Source: a virus. Taken from it: DNA of 25,663 nt. Numbering within the stretch: the first letter of the stretch is position 1; every line of letters begins with the position of its first letter. The position numbers were made by a program, and so were the translations under genes. A model generated the notes under the pieces. That model saw nothing but the letters and a program-made list of their open reading frames with translations, was not told where the DNA came from and ran no database searches. The DNA is taken from positions 1-25,663 of the IMG/VR virus record IMGVR_UViG_3300009506_000175; one strand, given 5' to 3'. Shown here in pieces: positions 7,273-16,177 of the stretch.

Positions 7273-9947
7273 TATTGCATATCATAAATCATAGCTACAT
7301 GGAAATAACCTTTAGCAAACCAGAATGCTAATACATCAATTGTTGCAATAGTACTTAAAGCAACTTGATTAGCTGCACTGTAAGAGTTTAAAGCTATTTT
7401 TATTGTAGCTCCAGGAGCTGATAAAGTAAGTGTAGCATCTCCATTATGGTTAATTTCTACATGTCCTGTATCACCTTCTTCTATATTATCAAACTCTAAA
7501 GTTACAGAAGCACCAGTATCAATGGTCATTGTTGCTCCTGAATATACATCTAAATCTAAATAAGCAGTATTACCATCAGTTATAGTTCCTAAACCATCTA
7601 CTAGTTGACTACATGCTCCAGAACTAGAGGAATCAATTGTAAGAGTGTTTAAAGCATCATTATAGGATAAAACTATACCTGATCCAGCATCAAAATTTAA
7701 AGATGCTCCAGGCCCTATCTCTTCTTGAAAGATACCATCTACCTCAATATTCCAGCCTGGTAAGAATGACATTAAGGTTCTGGATTGTGTACCAGTTGAT
7801 ACATCATAGAATCCTATATAATCTGTTACTACTGGAGTAGACTCTGTTAATTTATAGTCATTCTGATCTAATTCAATAGTTGATGCAGAACTAGTGGAAC
7901 CACCATTAACCATCATACCAGAATAAGGATCTGCTACTAAAGTCTGTACACCACCACTAGTAGTAGGTTTAGCACCCCATGTAACTAATCCTGTAGTATC
8001 ATCAAAATATAAAACATTGTCTGTTGAAGCAGAAGATAATTTAGGTAAGTAAAAGTCTCCACTATTACTAAGATCAAGCATTGTTTCATCTGATAAATTA
8101 TCAATTCGCAATACTTCGTCATAGGTAATAGCATTAGTATCTTTAATGTGCATAAAAACAGTACCATCCAATGTAGGATCACCCATTACGAGTCTACTTC
8201 CTAACAGTTGAATTATATGTTGATCAGCATTATCATTCTCTAATACTAAAGAAACAGTTAAACCTGATTGATTTTTATGAATACTAGGTGATGTAGCTAA
8301 ATCATCACCAAAGATAAAGTTAGCTCCAGTACTAGTATTAACATCATCAAAGTAAATTGTGTCTACAGTAGGATCATAGAGTAAACCAGCATCACCACCA
8401 AATGTATTACTATCATTGTATTGAATAGAGTTTAATGGTAATCCTGGAGTTGTAGCACCTATACCAGGATCTGCAAACTTAAACATATTAGTTGCAAGGT
8501 CATAGTACACAAAATATGTATCTATGGGTGTATCTACATTTCCTAAATCCTGTACGTCCCATGTAGATAAATCTACAATATGTTGGTGAGTAGTTCCTAT
8601 TGCTGCATTAGCTATAATAGCTTTACTAAGTGTAGTAGGAGTACCCATATCTATATTTCCTGTAGAAGTGATAGTAGTAAAATCCATACCATCTCCTGCA
8701 GATATACTCACTGCTAACTCACCTATAACATCAGCTAAGGTTACCTTAGCATGCGTTGCACTAGTAGTATCATAAACTGCTATAAAATCACCAGAGTCAT
8801 ATGGTATTGTAGGAAGGTTTTGAAATGCTAATCCTACATATCTATCTATATCTAATACACCACCACCAGTTAATCCTGTTAAAGTATATACACCAGTGGT
8901 TAATGGTACATAGTAAGTATTATGAACTTCTGTTACACCTTCAATTAACTTCTCATAACTAATGGAAAAGTGTTCATCCTCTCCTGAATCATTTCTATAA
9001 AATGCAAATATATCTGTTTGTAGAGGTGGATCAGTTTCTTGAGTAAGTTCATCAAAGGCTAATGTAAGTGTCCTAGTTGCAGTTAAATCTCCACCACCTG
9101 TAATACCCTCTTGTGTGAGTATAGAAACAGTTGTATGGTCTATATGTTCGTTGGGGTCGTAATTTTCAAGTGAATTATGATCTATATTAGCTTCTATAAG
9201 ATCAAAATCAATATCATTGTCTACTGCATCAAATGTAATAGATAGTCCTGTATGTAAACTTGCTACATTTCTAAACTGTAGATCTACTCCTACTTTAGCA
9301 TCAAATACACCTACACCATCAGTTCCTACATTTGAACCAGTATTTGTTTCACCCCCACCTGCACCTGTAGCATCAATTGTGATTGTATCTGTACCTGGAG
9401 TTAAAGTTACTCCAGTACCTGCTACTAATGTTTTTAAATGATGAGTTCTATCATCACCTGAATCTGTATAATCTTTAAATATACCTTCTCCTGTTCCTAC
9501 ATTATCTAAATAATCAAACTTTAAATCTGTTAGTTTAGTATAATGAGAAGCACTCATTGAGCCAGGATTAGTATCAGAAGATGGACTTAAGGTTAAAACT
9601 TGCGTTGCAGAAACTATAGCTAAACCACCATCTGGTGTACCAATAGTAACAGGGGGATGTTCATCTCCTCCCCCTGTTAAATCAATAACTCGCCACGTAT
9701 CTCCACCATCAGTGCTGACACGAATATAATCGTGATCATCTTCGACTATATTACTCCAGGTTGCAGAATCATAAGATCCCTGAAACCAAGCATTACCTAT
9801 TAGTTTTAAAGGTATAGGTCTAGCCCATACCAACTGATTAGCTGGGTTATTGACTTCCCAGTCAGTTAATATTTCCCCATTGTTATTAACAACTTCTTCA
9901 AAGGTTGTTCTTATAAGGGAAGGATCTCTAAGTCTTTTTCCTGGCAT
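7272..9947 (-). CDS. Tail fibre-like protein, 891 aa
   Basis: This is the largest gene in the window. Residues about 35-95 (NQLVWARPIPLKLIG, DYIRVSTDGGDTWRVIDL) form a compact N-terminal module. Repeating beta motifs of phage fibres follow: AGTGVTLTPGTDTITIDAT (about 180), EGITGGGDLTATRTLTLA, DGMDFTTITSTGNIDM, and GSGIVLSYNDALNTLTIDS near the C-terminus. The final IDVLAFWFAKGYFHVAMI resembles the closing strands of many phage fibre or spike proteins. The N-terminus probably docks to the virion and the C-terminus contacts the host. It is the second gene after the promoter at 10159 and is coupled by TAATG to the 654-aa gene. Confidence 0.85.
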   Translation of the reverse strand: MPGKRLRDPSLIRTTFEEVVNNNGEILTDWEVNNPANQLVWARPIPLKLIGNAWFQGSYDSATWSNIVEDDHDYIRVSTDGGDTWRVIDLTGGGDEHPPVTIGTPDGGLAIVSATQVLTLSPSSDTNPGSMSASHYTKLTDLKFDYLDNVGTGEGIFKDYTDSGDDRTHHLKTLVAGTGVTLTPGTDTITIDATGAGGGETNTGSNVGTDGVGVFDAKVGVDLQFRNVASLHTGLSITFDAVDNDIDFDLIEANIDHNSLENYDPNEHIDHTTVSILTQEGITGGGDLTATRTLTLAFDELTQETDPPLQTDIFAFYRNDSGEDEHFSISYEKLIEGVTEVHNTYYVPLTTGVYTLTGLTGGGVLDIDRYVGLAFQNLPTIPYDSGDFIAVYDTTSATHAKVTLADVIGELAVSISAGDGMDFTTITSTGNIDMGTPTTLSKAIIANAAIGTTHQHIVDLSTWDVQDLGNVDTPIDTYFVYYDLATNMFKFADPGIGATTPGLPLNSIQYNDSNTFGGDAGLLYDPTVDTIYFDDVNTSTGANFIFGDDLATSPSIHKNQSGLTVSLVLENDNADQHIIQLLGSRLVMGDPTLDGTVFMHIKDTNAITYDEVLRIDNLSDETMLDLSNSGDFYLPKLSSASTDNVLYFDDTTGLVTWGAKPTTSGGVQTLVADPYSGMMVNGGSTSSASTIELDQNDYKLTESTPVVTDYIGFYDVSTGTQSRTLMSFLPGWNIEVDGIFQEEIGPGASLNFDAGSGIVLSYNDALNTLTIDSSSSGACSQLVDGLGTITDGNTAYLDLDVYSGATMTIDTGASVTLEFDNIEEGDTGHVEINHNGDATLTLSAPGATIKIALNSYSAANQVALSTIATIDVLAFWFAKGYFHVAMIYDMQ

Positions 9948-9954
9948 TCTTTAA

Positions 9955-10137
9955 TTATTTTTCACTAGGTGGCGTATCTTTCGCTTCTTCTGCCTCCTTC
10001 GCTTTCACTTGTTTCTCATACTCTGTTGAAATATATTGAATGACATTAGCTGATTCCTTATAAGGTAATTCACGACAGCCCTTCAATAATGTCAAGATCG
10101 TAGCAAAATTAAATTCAAATACAAACTTTTCTTCCAT
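9955..10137 (-). CDS. Small hypothetical protein, first gene of the fibre operon
   Basis: This 60-aa protein has a helical core (FNFATILTLLKGCRELPYK, then IQYISTEYEKQ) and a charged tail (KAKEAEEAKDTPPSEK). Its ATG lies 21 nt downstream of a strong Bacteroidota-type -7 element, so it is the leader gene of the fibre transcript, and it ends 7 nt before the 891-aa fibre gene. No family is recognised. A fibre-assembly factor or small virion subunit is possible from position alone. Confidence 0.75.
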   Translation of the reverse strand: MEEKFVFEFNFATILTLLKGCRELPYKESANVIQYISTEYEKQVKAKEAEEAKDTPPSEK

Positions 10138-10158
10138 AATACTAAAATTTATTTTTTA

Positions 10159-10190
10159 CAAAGATACAACATTTTTTTCGTTTTTCCAAA
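10159..10190 (-). promoter_or_regulatory. Bacteroidota-type promoter for the fibre operon
   Basis: On the minus strand a TTTG (10187-10190) is followed after exactly 20 nt by TATCTTTG (10159-10166), matching the Bacteroidota -33 TTTG and -7 TAnnTTTG consensus. The start codon of the 60-aa gene is 21 nt further on. It lies immediately behind the terminator hairpin at 10208-10246. Confidence 0.85.
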
Positions 10191-10196
10191 TTTTAA

Positions 10197-10246
10197 ACAA
10201 AAATAAAGGAGTCTCACTTCAAGATGTATACTCAAAATAAGACTCC
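10197..10246 (-). terminator. Rho-independent terminator after the capsid/connector operon
   Basis: On the minus strand a perfect 7-bp inverted repeat, GGAGTCT (10240-10246) and AGACTCC (10208-10214), encloses a 25-nt loop. It is followed directly by TTTATTTTTG. It sits 14 nt after the stop of the 85-aa membrane-protein gene and 6 nt before the -33 box of the next promoter. The large loop makes it weaker than a classic terminator, but the position is right. Confidence 0.65.
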
Positions 10247-10260
10247 AGTGTTAAGATCAT

Positions 10261-10518
10261 TTAATTTTTTCTAAATATTCCAGCCAAATTGTCCCAATTC
10301 GACTTCATAAATTTATAAAATTTATACCCATAACTAATTATGGTAAGAATTGCGACTATACCTGTTAACACTAAGGCTAAAACCTGTAGATCGTACAATA
10401 GTGCAATCTCTTTTTCCTTTAAAACCAACTCTGGTAATGTCCCAGCACCAGTCCCAGTTAGAGTGAGTATAAATCCTCTTGCTTTTTCGCTAAAGAAATT
10501 TAATACGTCCACTATCAT
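10261..10518 (-). CDS. Small one-helix membrane protein
   Basis: In this 85-aa protein, residues about 1-25 could be an amphipathic helix (VLNFFSEKARGFILTL). Residues about 43-63 are a clear transmembrane helix (LQVLALVLTGIVAILTIISYG), followed by a basic C-terminus (KFYKFMKSN, IFRKN) expected to stay in the cytoplasm. Size and topology would allow a holin or other lysis protein, but a single transmembrane helix is not diagnostic and no endolysin lies nearby. It is the last gene before the terminator and starts 11 nt after the 415-aa structural gene. Confidence 0.75.
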   Translation of the reverse strand: MIVDVLNFFSEKARGFILTLTGTGAGTLPELVLKEKEIALLYDLQVLALVLTGIVAILTIISYGYKFYKFMKSNWDNLAGIFRKN

Positions 10519-10529
10519 CTTACTAGGGG

Positions 10530-11777
10530 TTACGAGATACCAAATACAGTTTTAAGGTCAGTATGTACAGAAGAAGAAGATTCTGCTTCAGTGTAAATCA
10601 ACAGCGTAATGAAAGACAACACGTCAGCATCCACACTAGTTGCATTATCATTCACGAATGAGAGTGTTATAGCTTCATAAGTTTTACCAACTGTTGCATT
10701 TAAAGTACGACCACTTACTGGGTACTTAGCAACACGGAAGGTTTCCCCTCTGTTACCATTTAAGAACCATTCAGTTTCAGCAACGGAACGATAGGTACCA
10801 GTTCCTTTTGATGCTACAGCCAAATCAGTTACAGGAGTTGACCCAAAAGCTTCAGATAAAGAAACTTTAAAAGTTATTTTATCATAGCGGAACAACCCAG
10901 GTTCAAACTTACCAGGGGCGCTTTCAAAAAATAATCCCCAACTACCTGCAACAGCAGTAGCACTAGGAATAACTTCAAGATCTGCCGTAGCAGCTGCATA
11001 AGTCCCTGAGGCTTCTAATACAGGAGCATCCAAAGTAATTGTAGTAGAATTGATCGCAACAATTTTATATACGCTAGATGTTAAGGCAGTACCACCACCT
11101 ACTGATCCCATACGAACATAATCACCTACTACAGCAGTACCTGCACCTGTATTATACTGAAGATTAGTAGAAACAGTTACATTTTTACTACCATTTACTA
11201 CAGTAGCATCATTATCAAATGCATTAGCTGCAGTTACCGTAGAATCATTTAAACGACCAACTTTAGTTACTTCAACGCCTGACCTAGCTTTTTCAACTCC
11301 AAGGTTTTTAACAGCATTAGCTAACAAAGCATCTGCAATTTCAGTTTCAGTTGCAGAAGCGTCTGATTTATAAGCAGCAACCAATTTGTACAAATTGTGT
11401 TCCCCATAAGTTTTGGAGAAATCTTTACGGAAGAGATGGATGTAGTAATCTGAACTATTAGCGACTTCTATTGCTCCACTAGTACCATCAAACCCAATAA
11501 CGGTTTTCTGTTCTGTATCAGCAACATAATCATTAGCCGCTTTATTACGGATCAAACTATATTCGATCTCTGGAGATTCAATAATATTACCATCAACATT
11601 CATGAAGGTAACCTTAAAGGTATCACCAGCTACCAAAGCAGTAGTTTTACCTACATTTAAACCATTGGCGAATACACCAATCTTACCAGCTACTAAGTCC
11701 GCCCTAGATTCACCAGAAGTTACAAGGTCTAAATCTTTACCCACTACTAGCTGGGTAATATTCTTTTGATTAATCAT
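10530..11777 (-). CDS. Beta-rich virion structural protein, 415 aa
   Basis: The protein begins MINQKNITQLVVGKDLDLV. Its N-terminal 150 residues and C-terminal 130 residues look like parts of one fold. Residues about 165-275 (KNVTVSTNLQYN, VVGDYVRMG, VYKIVAINSTTITLD) form a self-contained beta domain, probably an exposed insertion. Arg codons are mostly CGT, as in the major capsid gene and unlike the fibre genes, which suggests high expression. Gene order (capsid, unknown, ring-like, this protein) points to an abundant virion component such as a tail-tube, head-decoration or muzzle-type subunit. I cannot choose between these. Confidence 0.75.
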   Translation of the reverse strand: MINQKNITQLVVGKDLDLVTSGESRADLVAGKIGVFANGLNVGKTTALVAGDTFKVTFMNVDGNIIESPEIEYSLIRNKAANDYVADTEQKTVIGFDGTSGAIEVANSSDYYIHLFRKDFSKTYGEHNLYKLVAAYKSDASATETEIADALLANAVKNLGVEKARSGVEVTKVGRLNDSTVTAANAFDNDATVVNGSKNVTVSTNLQYNTGAGTAVVGDYVRMGSVGGGTALTSSVYKIVAINSTTITLDAPVLEASGTYAAATADLEVIPSATAVAGSWGLFFESAPGKFEPGLFRYDKITFKVSLSEAFGSTPVTDLAVASKGTGTYRSVAETEWFLNGNRGETFRVAKYPVSGRTLNATVGKTYEAITLSFVNDNATSVDADVLSFITLLIYTEAESSSSVHTDLKTVFGIS

Positions 11778-11806
11778 TTTAAAAAAATTTTAATTAGACA
11801 ATATAC

Positions 11807-12529
11807 TTAATTTTCACGATCTTTCTGTTGAGAGACCGCAATTTGAATTTCATCAGGTTTAATTGAAGCCACTGCCATACTATATGCTTTATCTACTATT
11901 TCTGAATGAATAGAATCATCTAGTATACAATCAACTTGATTTCCTGTGTTTACAGAGTCTGCTACAATACTTGGTAAGGTACGTAAATATCTTACCCTGT
12001 AATTTAATATAGTAGAACCATCTGTAATAATTTCTGTTCTCTTTTCTCCTGTTGGAGTCTCCTTGCTAATATCCATCCTCCAAGCTACCCAATCATAAGG
12101 ATTCTGATAAGGATTATAAACATTTGCTATATATTGGTCATGAGTGATTGGTTGTACCGTTATCTCATTCCCTGTAGTAGCATTTATAACTACTGATTCT
12201 TCTATAGCATATTGAAAATCACTAGGCAAATCAAAGAAAACACCACTAGGATGTACCCCTGTTTGTGATGCTGATACAGTTATAGTACTTCCAGGAATAT
12301 CGGTAGAGTCATATTCTGCTGATTTAATCAGTTGTTCTAACTCTCTCCTTCTATCCTCAGAAGATTCAAATGCCTTCTTAACATTTCTCCCATACTTATT
12401 ACGAAATACATCCTGCTGGGCTTTAGTTAATAGAGTACTAATTTGTCTATCATCATAAGCAGGGGCACCCCATTCAATTAAGTTATCTAAAAGGAGCAAA
12501 AGCTCATAACGCATTTGATTAGCTGTCAT
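11807..12529 (-). CDS. Head-tail connector or tail ring-like protein
   Basis: This 240-aa protein has a helical N-terminus (MRYELLLLLDNLIEWG, then DDRQISTLLTKAQQDVF at about 26-42 and RRRELEQLIKSA at about 60-71). A beta domain follows (FFDLPSDFQYAIEE, then VQPITHDQYIANVYNPYQNPYDWVAWRMD at about 122-150) and a helical end. I associate the D-x-x-I-x-x-LLTKAQ segment followed by PITHDxY and NPY with ring or connector proteins of crAss-like phages; this is from memory. Its place after the capsid gene fits an adaptor under the portal. It is preceded by the 283-aa gene with a 2-nt gap. Confidence 0.75.
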   Translation of the reverse strand: MTANQMRYELLLLLDNLIEWGAPAYDDRQISTLLTKAQQDVFRNKYGRNVKKAFESSEDRRRELEQLIKSAEYDSTDIPGSTITVSASQTGVHPSGVFFDLPSDFQYAIEESVVINATTGNEITVQPITHDQYIANVYNPYQNPYDWVAWRMDISKETPTGEKRTEIITDGSTILNYRVRYLRTLPSIVADSVNTGNQVDCILDDSIHSEIVDKAYSMAVASIKPDEIQIAVSQQKDREN

Positions 12530-12531
12530 TC

Positions 12532-13383
12532 TTAATTACTTAACCTAGTTTCAATAATCTGTTTCATTTCTAGTACATCTGGATCTTTACTATCGAAGTA
12601 ATCTACAGCTTCTTCCAAATGTTTACCCAAGAATTTATTAAACTCTTTAACACGTAATCCTTCAGGTGTCCTAACTATATCACCATTATCAATGGCATCT
12701 AATACAAATAGTTTTAAAGTAGACTTAGGATCTTTCGATACTCTAATAAAATCTTGAATACCTACTTTTCCTCTAGCACTCTTTTCATCTATAATCTCTA
12801 GAACTTGTCCTTTTAACCACTCAAGAGAGGCATCTTTAGATGGTTTCTTATTGAGTAGTCGTAATGTGTTATATAAGTTCTTTTTACTCTTGTTAATCTT
12901 CATATAATACCCTAAAGCTTCCTCTTTTAAGAGAGCACTTTTTGATGCTTTTGCTTCTTGAACAGCTTCATCTTCTAAGTAGAAGTCACACTTAGGATGT
13001 TTCTTATCCTCTGGTGTGTTAGCAAACCTAGGGCTTACTAGAAATATTCTATAAAATAAAGCATCAGTTGGGTTATTTAAATTTAAAGTTGTTCCATCCT
13101 TTGTAAGTGCCATTGAAAATTCACCCCAAAACTTAGATGTGAAATTGTAAATATTTAATGCACCTCTTGGTTTATTTAACAACCTTTCAAATTCTTCTTG
13201 TTCATTATCATTAAAGAAAGGATTTACGAAACTTCGTACCTTACTATCATAAGGTAATCCATAATCTTTAAAACACCCAGTATAGGTGTGTTCTCCATCA
13301 TGTCCTTCTGGTAGGAACCCCCTGCGATGGATAGCAGGTTTTACTTTTATTCTTCTGTCCTCTAATACACTAGTCTCTATCAT
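12532..13383 (-). CDS. Conserved-looking virion-associated protein after the major capsid gene
   Basis: This 283-aa protein has a mixed fold. Visible blocks are FVNPFFNDNEQEEFERLLN (about 52-70), NIYNFTSKFWGEFSMAL (about 77-93), LNLNNPTDALFYRIFLVSPRFA (about 99-120) and a long charged helical C-terminal half. The NPFF...EQ...FE, FW.EF and LNL.NP.D.L.YRI layout suggests a conserved phage family, but I cannot name its function. It lies between the major capsid protein and the ring-like gene and starts 78 nt after the capsid stop, behind a GC-rich hairpin. A head-completion or capsid-associated role is inferred. Confidence 0.7.
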   Translation of the reverse strand: MIETSVLEDRRIKVKPAIHRRGFLPEGHDGEHTYTGCFKDYGLPYDSKVRSFVNPFFNDNEQEEFERLLNKPRGALNIYNFTSKFWGEFSMALTKDGTTLNLNNPTDALFYRIFLVSPRFANTPEDKKHPKCDFYLEDEAVQEAKASKSALLKEEALGYYMKINKSKKNLYNTLRLLNKKPSKDASLEWLKGQVLEIIDEKSARGKVGIQDFIRVSKDPKSTLKLFVLDAIDNGDIVRTPEGLRVKEFNKFLGKHLEEAVDYFDSKDPDVLEMKQIIETRLSN

Positions 13384-13405
13384 ATGCTTTTAATTTTAGA
13401 TGAGT

Positions 13406-13432
13406 GGGGCTGACCCAACGGTGGCCAACCCC
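13406..13432 (-). other. GC-rich hairpin in the gap after the major capsid gene
   Basis: On the minus strand GGGGTTG (13426-13432) can pair with CAGCCCC (13406-13412) as a 7-bp stem with one G-U pair and a 13-nt loop. Competing pairings exist (TGAC with GTCA; TGGG with CCCA). The patch is strikingly GC-rich for this genome. No T-run follows on the transcribed side, so it is not a standard terminator. It may cap and stabilise the capsid transcript or reduce read-through. Confidence 0.5.
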
Positions 13433-13461
13433 TGTCATCAGTATTTACTTGTGAGCCAAAA

Positions 13462-14988
13462 TTATACAATATTGGGAATCCATTCACCCATACGAAGTGG
13501 GTTATGCACTTTGATACCTAACCAGTCTGCACGAGTTATTTCGTATCCATCAACCTTACTTGAGATTGATTTTGGACGACCATTACCTCCACCAGGAGTA
13601 TAAGGATCACGCAAACCTGATAAGTATGCAAATACTTCTTCCTGTCCTTTAATACGTACCAACTGGATATTAGGTTGACCAGCAGAAGTACCAAAGTCCA
13701 TAAGAGTTAAACGATAAGATTCAACAAGACCACCATCTGGGTGATATTTCTTGAATCGTACTGGGTCATCATACCACGGTATATGGATGAAGTTAAATTG
13801 AATACCATTGATGTCGATCACTTTATTGTACTGAGGACGATGATATGTAGCCCCTGAGCCACTTCCAACGCCATCAATCCTATTGTGTTCTAAACCAGTG
13901 GAACTTCCACTCTTGATTGCGAATGATCCTGCGTATTCTTCAACAGCACGAGAAACCATCTTCAATCCATGTTCACCTGTACCAATAACAAACTTACGAG
14001 AGTCTTCTGGCAATTTACCTACAGACAAGCTCAAAGCCCAGTCTACAAGTTTAGTAATTGAGAAGTTAGTGTAGTAGTGAATATTAGCTGGAGAAATCTG
14101 GTCACGAAGTCCCATACCAGCTTTGATTTCACCCCCTGCATCTCCTAAGTTACCATAAGTACCATCAGCCCTCCGATTTGATTTACCAAAGAAAAGCAAT
14201 TTAGCTTTTTCTCTACGGAAGAATTTATCAAATTCCCAATCCAAACGGTTCAACCAAGTATTAAACTTAGTCACCATACCATTTTTGTTAGCAATCTGCC
14301 AATCAAAAACGACTGGGTTATTCCTTCCTTTTAAAATCATTTCACCAGGAACAGTAGTTTCCTTACGGATCATACTAATACGGTTAGCAAGTCTGAATGG
14401 AGAAGTATAACTAATATCAGAACCTTTCTTACTCATGAATTGTTCTGATAAAGAGTAGTCTGCACTCCACAGAGTACCAGAGGCTAATTCTTCATAAGGT
14501 ATGTACAACTCAGGATCAGTGGTTACTAATTCAGTTTTGTATTTCCACAATCCATCTTCTTGGATACCGTCATCACGTACCAACAAATGGTAAAGATCTG
14601 GTTCTTCACCTACAATAACGTGAGTTTGGAAGAATAACCTTTCTGAGAAGTACATGTAAACAGGTTGTCCATATTGACCTGCAGTAGAAGCAGCAGTGAA
14701 GCTGTTTCCAGCCGCATCCAATGCTTTCTCCAAAGGAAGATTCTTAGCATCAGCGCCCATAAGCATCCATTGGTACTCAACATCATCTGGTAAGTACAGA
14801 ATAGGATATTTATTCAATTCGCTAATGAGATCATCCTGGAGGTTTACCTTATACAAAGTATCAATAAAATCTGTTACAGTGAATGGTTGTTCTCCAAATA
14901 AAGCTCCTAAATTATTGGAAGATGTTAAACCTGACCAATCCTTCGCATCATAAACGATACGAGGGAAAGCAGCAGTATTTAAAGCCAT
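13462..14988 (-). CDS. Major capsid protein (crAss-like, HK97-fold candidate)
   Basis: The 508-aa length matches major capsid proteins of crAss-like phages. The N-terminal region (about 25-65) is followed by a YMYFSERLFFQTHVIVGEEPDLYHLLVRDDG segment at about 111-141, whose layout I associate with these capsids. Loop- and strand-rich sequence follows, with a C-terminal FNFIHIPWYDDPVRFKKYHPDGG block. It comes directly after the scaffold-like gene and before virion genes, the classic head-gene order. Of eight Arg codons checked at the 3' end, seven are CGT, while fibre genes use mainly AGA, consistent with codon adaptation for the most abundant protein. No Shine-Dalgarno precedes the ATG; the leader is nearly all A and T. 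Confidence 0.88.
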   Translation of the reverse strand: MALNTAAFPRIVYDAKDWSGLTSSNNLGALFGEQPFTVTDFIDTLYKVNLQDDLISELNKYPILYLPDDVEYQWMLMGADAKNLPLEKALDAAGNSFTAASTAGQYGQPVYMYFSERLFFQTHVIVGEEPDLYHLLVRDDGIQEDGLWKYKTELVTTDPELYIPYEELASGTLWSADYSLSEQFMSKKGSDISYTSPFRLANRISMIRKETTVPGEMILKGRNNPVVFDWQIANKNGMVTKFNTWLNRLDWEFDKFFRREKAKLLFFGKSNRRADGTYGNLGDAGGEIKAGMGLRDQISPANIHYYTNFSITKLVDWALSLSVGKLPEDSRKFVIGTGEHGLKMVSRAVEEYAGSFAIKSGSSTGLEHNRIDGVGSGSGATYHRPQYNKVIDINGIQFNFIHIPWYDDPVRFKKYHPDGGLVESYRLTLMDFGTSAGQPNIQLVRIKGQEEVFAYLSGLRDPYTPGGGNGRPKSISSKVDGYEITRADWLGIKVHNPLRMGEWIPNIV

Positions 14989-15012
14989 AATCTATATATA
15001 TTAAAAATTAAG

Positions 15013-16167
15013 TTACAAATTTACTCTTCGCATAGCATCTAGGTAAGAGTTAGTTTCTGCAGCAGATATTGGGGATTGTCGTCTAGGAACTTGCTGTTCC
15101 ATATTAAGCTTCTTAGTAGCTTCCTCAAAGTCTTTAATTGCACTCTTTTTACCAGTTGAGGATAGTACATCCCATTTGGTAAAGCCATTTGTAATTTCAA
15201 ACAAATAAGCTAATTTAATTTCAAATCCAATTGGATCTGACTCTCTAGCCTTCGCTATGTTATTTAAAGGTTGTCCATATTCATTTACATCTACTACAGT
15301 AGTAATATTCTTGTAAACTTTGTCTTTTACAGCATTATTAACTGGTACTCCAGGAATAATCTCTCTAGTATCCCTTAAAGTATTTTGAAAGTTCTGAATT
15401 ATTTCAAGTTGCTGTTGTCTATAAGCTTCTTCTTCAGCTTGTGCTTCCTGCTGTATTTGAGTTTCCTGCTGGGCAATCAATGTTTTTAATTCAGTTAAAG
15501 CACCTTTACTTTCATCTTCCAGTTCTCCTAACTGAGACAACCTTTCTATTTCTTTATCAATTTTAGAATCTGAGAACTTAGTACTGCGTTTATAGTACTC
15601 CCTAGTAATGCTTTTCTGTAAATCTTCATTGTCAATCAATGATTCTTCACTCATATCATTATACTGGGTTTTTGCTCTATCAATCTTGAGTAGGTCTTCC
15701 AGAGGAATACCCATCTCCATATTGTTTTGTAACCATTTTACACGAGGATCTAAACCATTTTTATAATCTTCAATCCCAGCGTAAATTTCATTCTGAAGCC
15801 TTTGTGTTTGGGCATTCAATAATGATTCTGCAGTACCATCAAATTTCTCAAGATCTAACTCAGGAAGGATACCCTCTGCTACTAGCATTTTAGCATATGG
15901 AGTGAGAAGAGAAGAAGTGTCATCAGTATCTTGAGCAGAGGGCTCCTGTCCTTCATTTTCTTGTGTTGTTTGACCTTCTAAATTACCCTCATTGGGGTCT
16001 TCATCACTTGTTTGTTCTATATGCTTATTAATATCTTCTTCAGGAACCTCAGGTTCCTCTTGTGGTTCGTCGAATTGTTCTGGGTTTAATTTATCTTCCC
16101 CAAACATTCCTGCCATTCTATCTAATGAGCTTAAATCAACTCCAAAATCAAAGTCTCTCTCTTCCAT
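15013..16167 (-). CDS. Scaffold-like protein
   Basis: This 384-aa protein is strongly acidic over residues about 25-85 (runs of Glu, Asp and Gln). A LTPYAKMLVAEGILPELDLEKFDG block follows (about 88-111). Long helices and a Gln/Glu-rich coiled coil come next (about 215-260, TLIAQQETQIQQEAQAEEEAYRQQQ split across heptads), with a basic C-terminus (PRRQ, AMRRVNL). Acidity, coiled coil, basic tail and position immediately before the capsid gene are the usual marks of a prohead scaffold that leaves or is degraded on maturation. It is the first gene behind the promoter at 16178. Confidence 0.75.
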   Translation of the reverse strand: MEERDFDFGVDLSSLDRMAGMFGEDKLNPEQFDEPQEEPEVPEEDINKHIEQTSDEDPNEGNLEGQTTQENEGQEPSAQDTDDTSSLLTPYAKMLVAEGILPELDLEKFDGTAESLLNAQTQRLQNEIYAGIEDYKNGLDPRVKWLQNNMEMGIPLEDLLKIDRAKTQYNDMSEESLIDNEDLQKSITREYYKRSTKFSDSKIDKEIERLSQLGELEDESKGALTELKTLIAQQETQIQQEAQAEEEAYRQQQLEIIQNFQNTLRDTREIIPGVPVNNAVKDKVYKNITTVVDVNEYGQPLNNIAKARESDPIGFEIKLAYLFEITNGFTKWDVLSSTGKKSAIKDFEEATKKLNMEQQVPRRQSPISAAETNSYLDAMRRVNL

Positions 16168-16177
16168 ACTTTTTGTG

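Noticed and set aside
9217-9441. Plus-strand open frame opposite the 891-aa fibre gene
   Set aside because: The opposite strand codes for a clear fibre. The Pro/Val/Thr-rich product is a mirror of the Gly/Thr/Asp-rich codons, and there is no promoter or neighbouring plus-strand gene.
10261-10518. Firm assignment of the 85-aa membrane protein as holin
   Set aside because: It has only one transmembrane helix and no adjacent endolysin or spanin, so the label would be a guess.
13457-13464. TAATTTTG box at the end of the capsid gene
   Set aside because: It matches TAnnTTTG but has no -33 TTTG at the right distance and is more than 70 nt from the next start.
15016-15023. TAnnTTTG-like box (minus strand) just before the major capsid gene
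   Set aside because: There is no TTTG at the 20-nt upstream spacing used by the other four sites, and the box lies at the end of the scaffold gene. In AT-rich DNA it is expected by chance.
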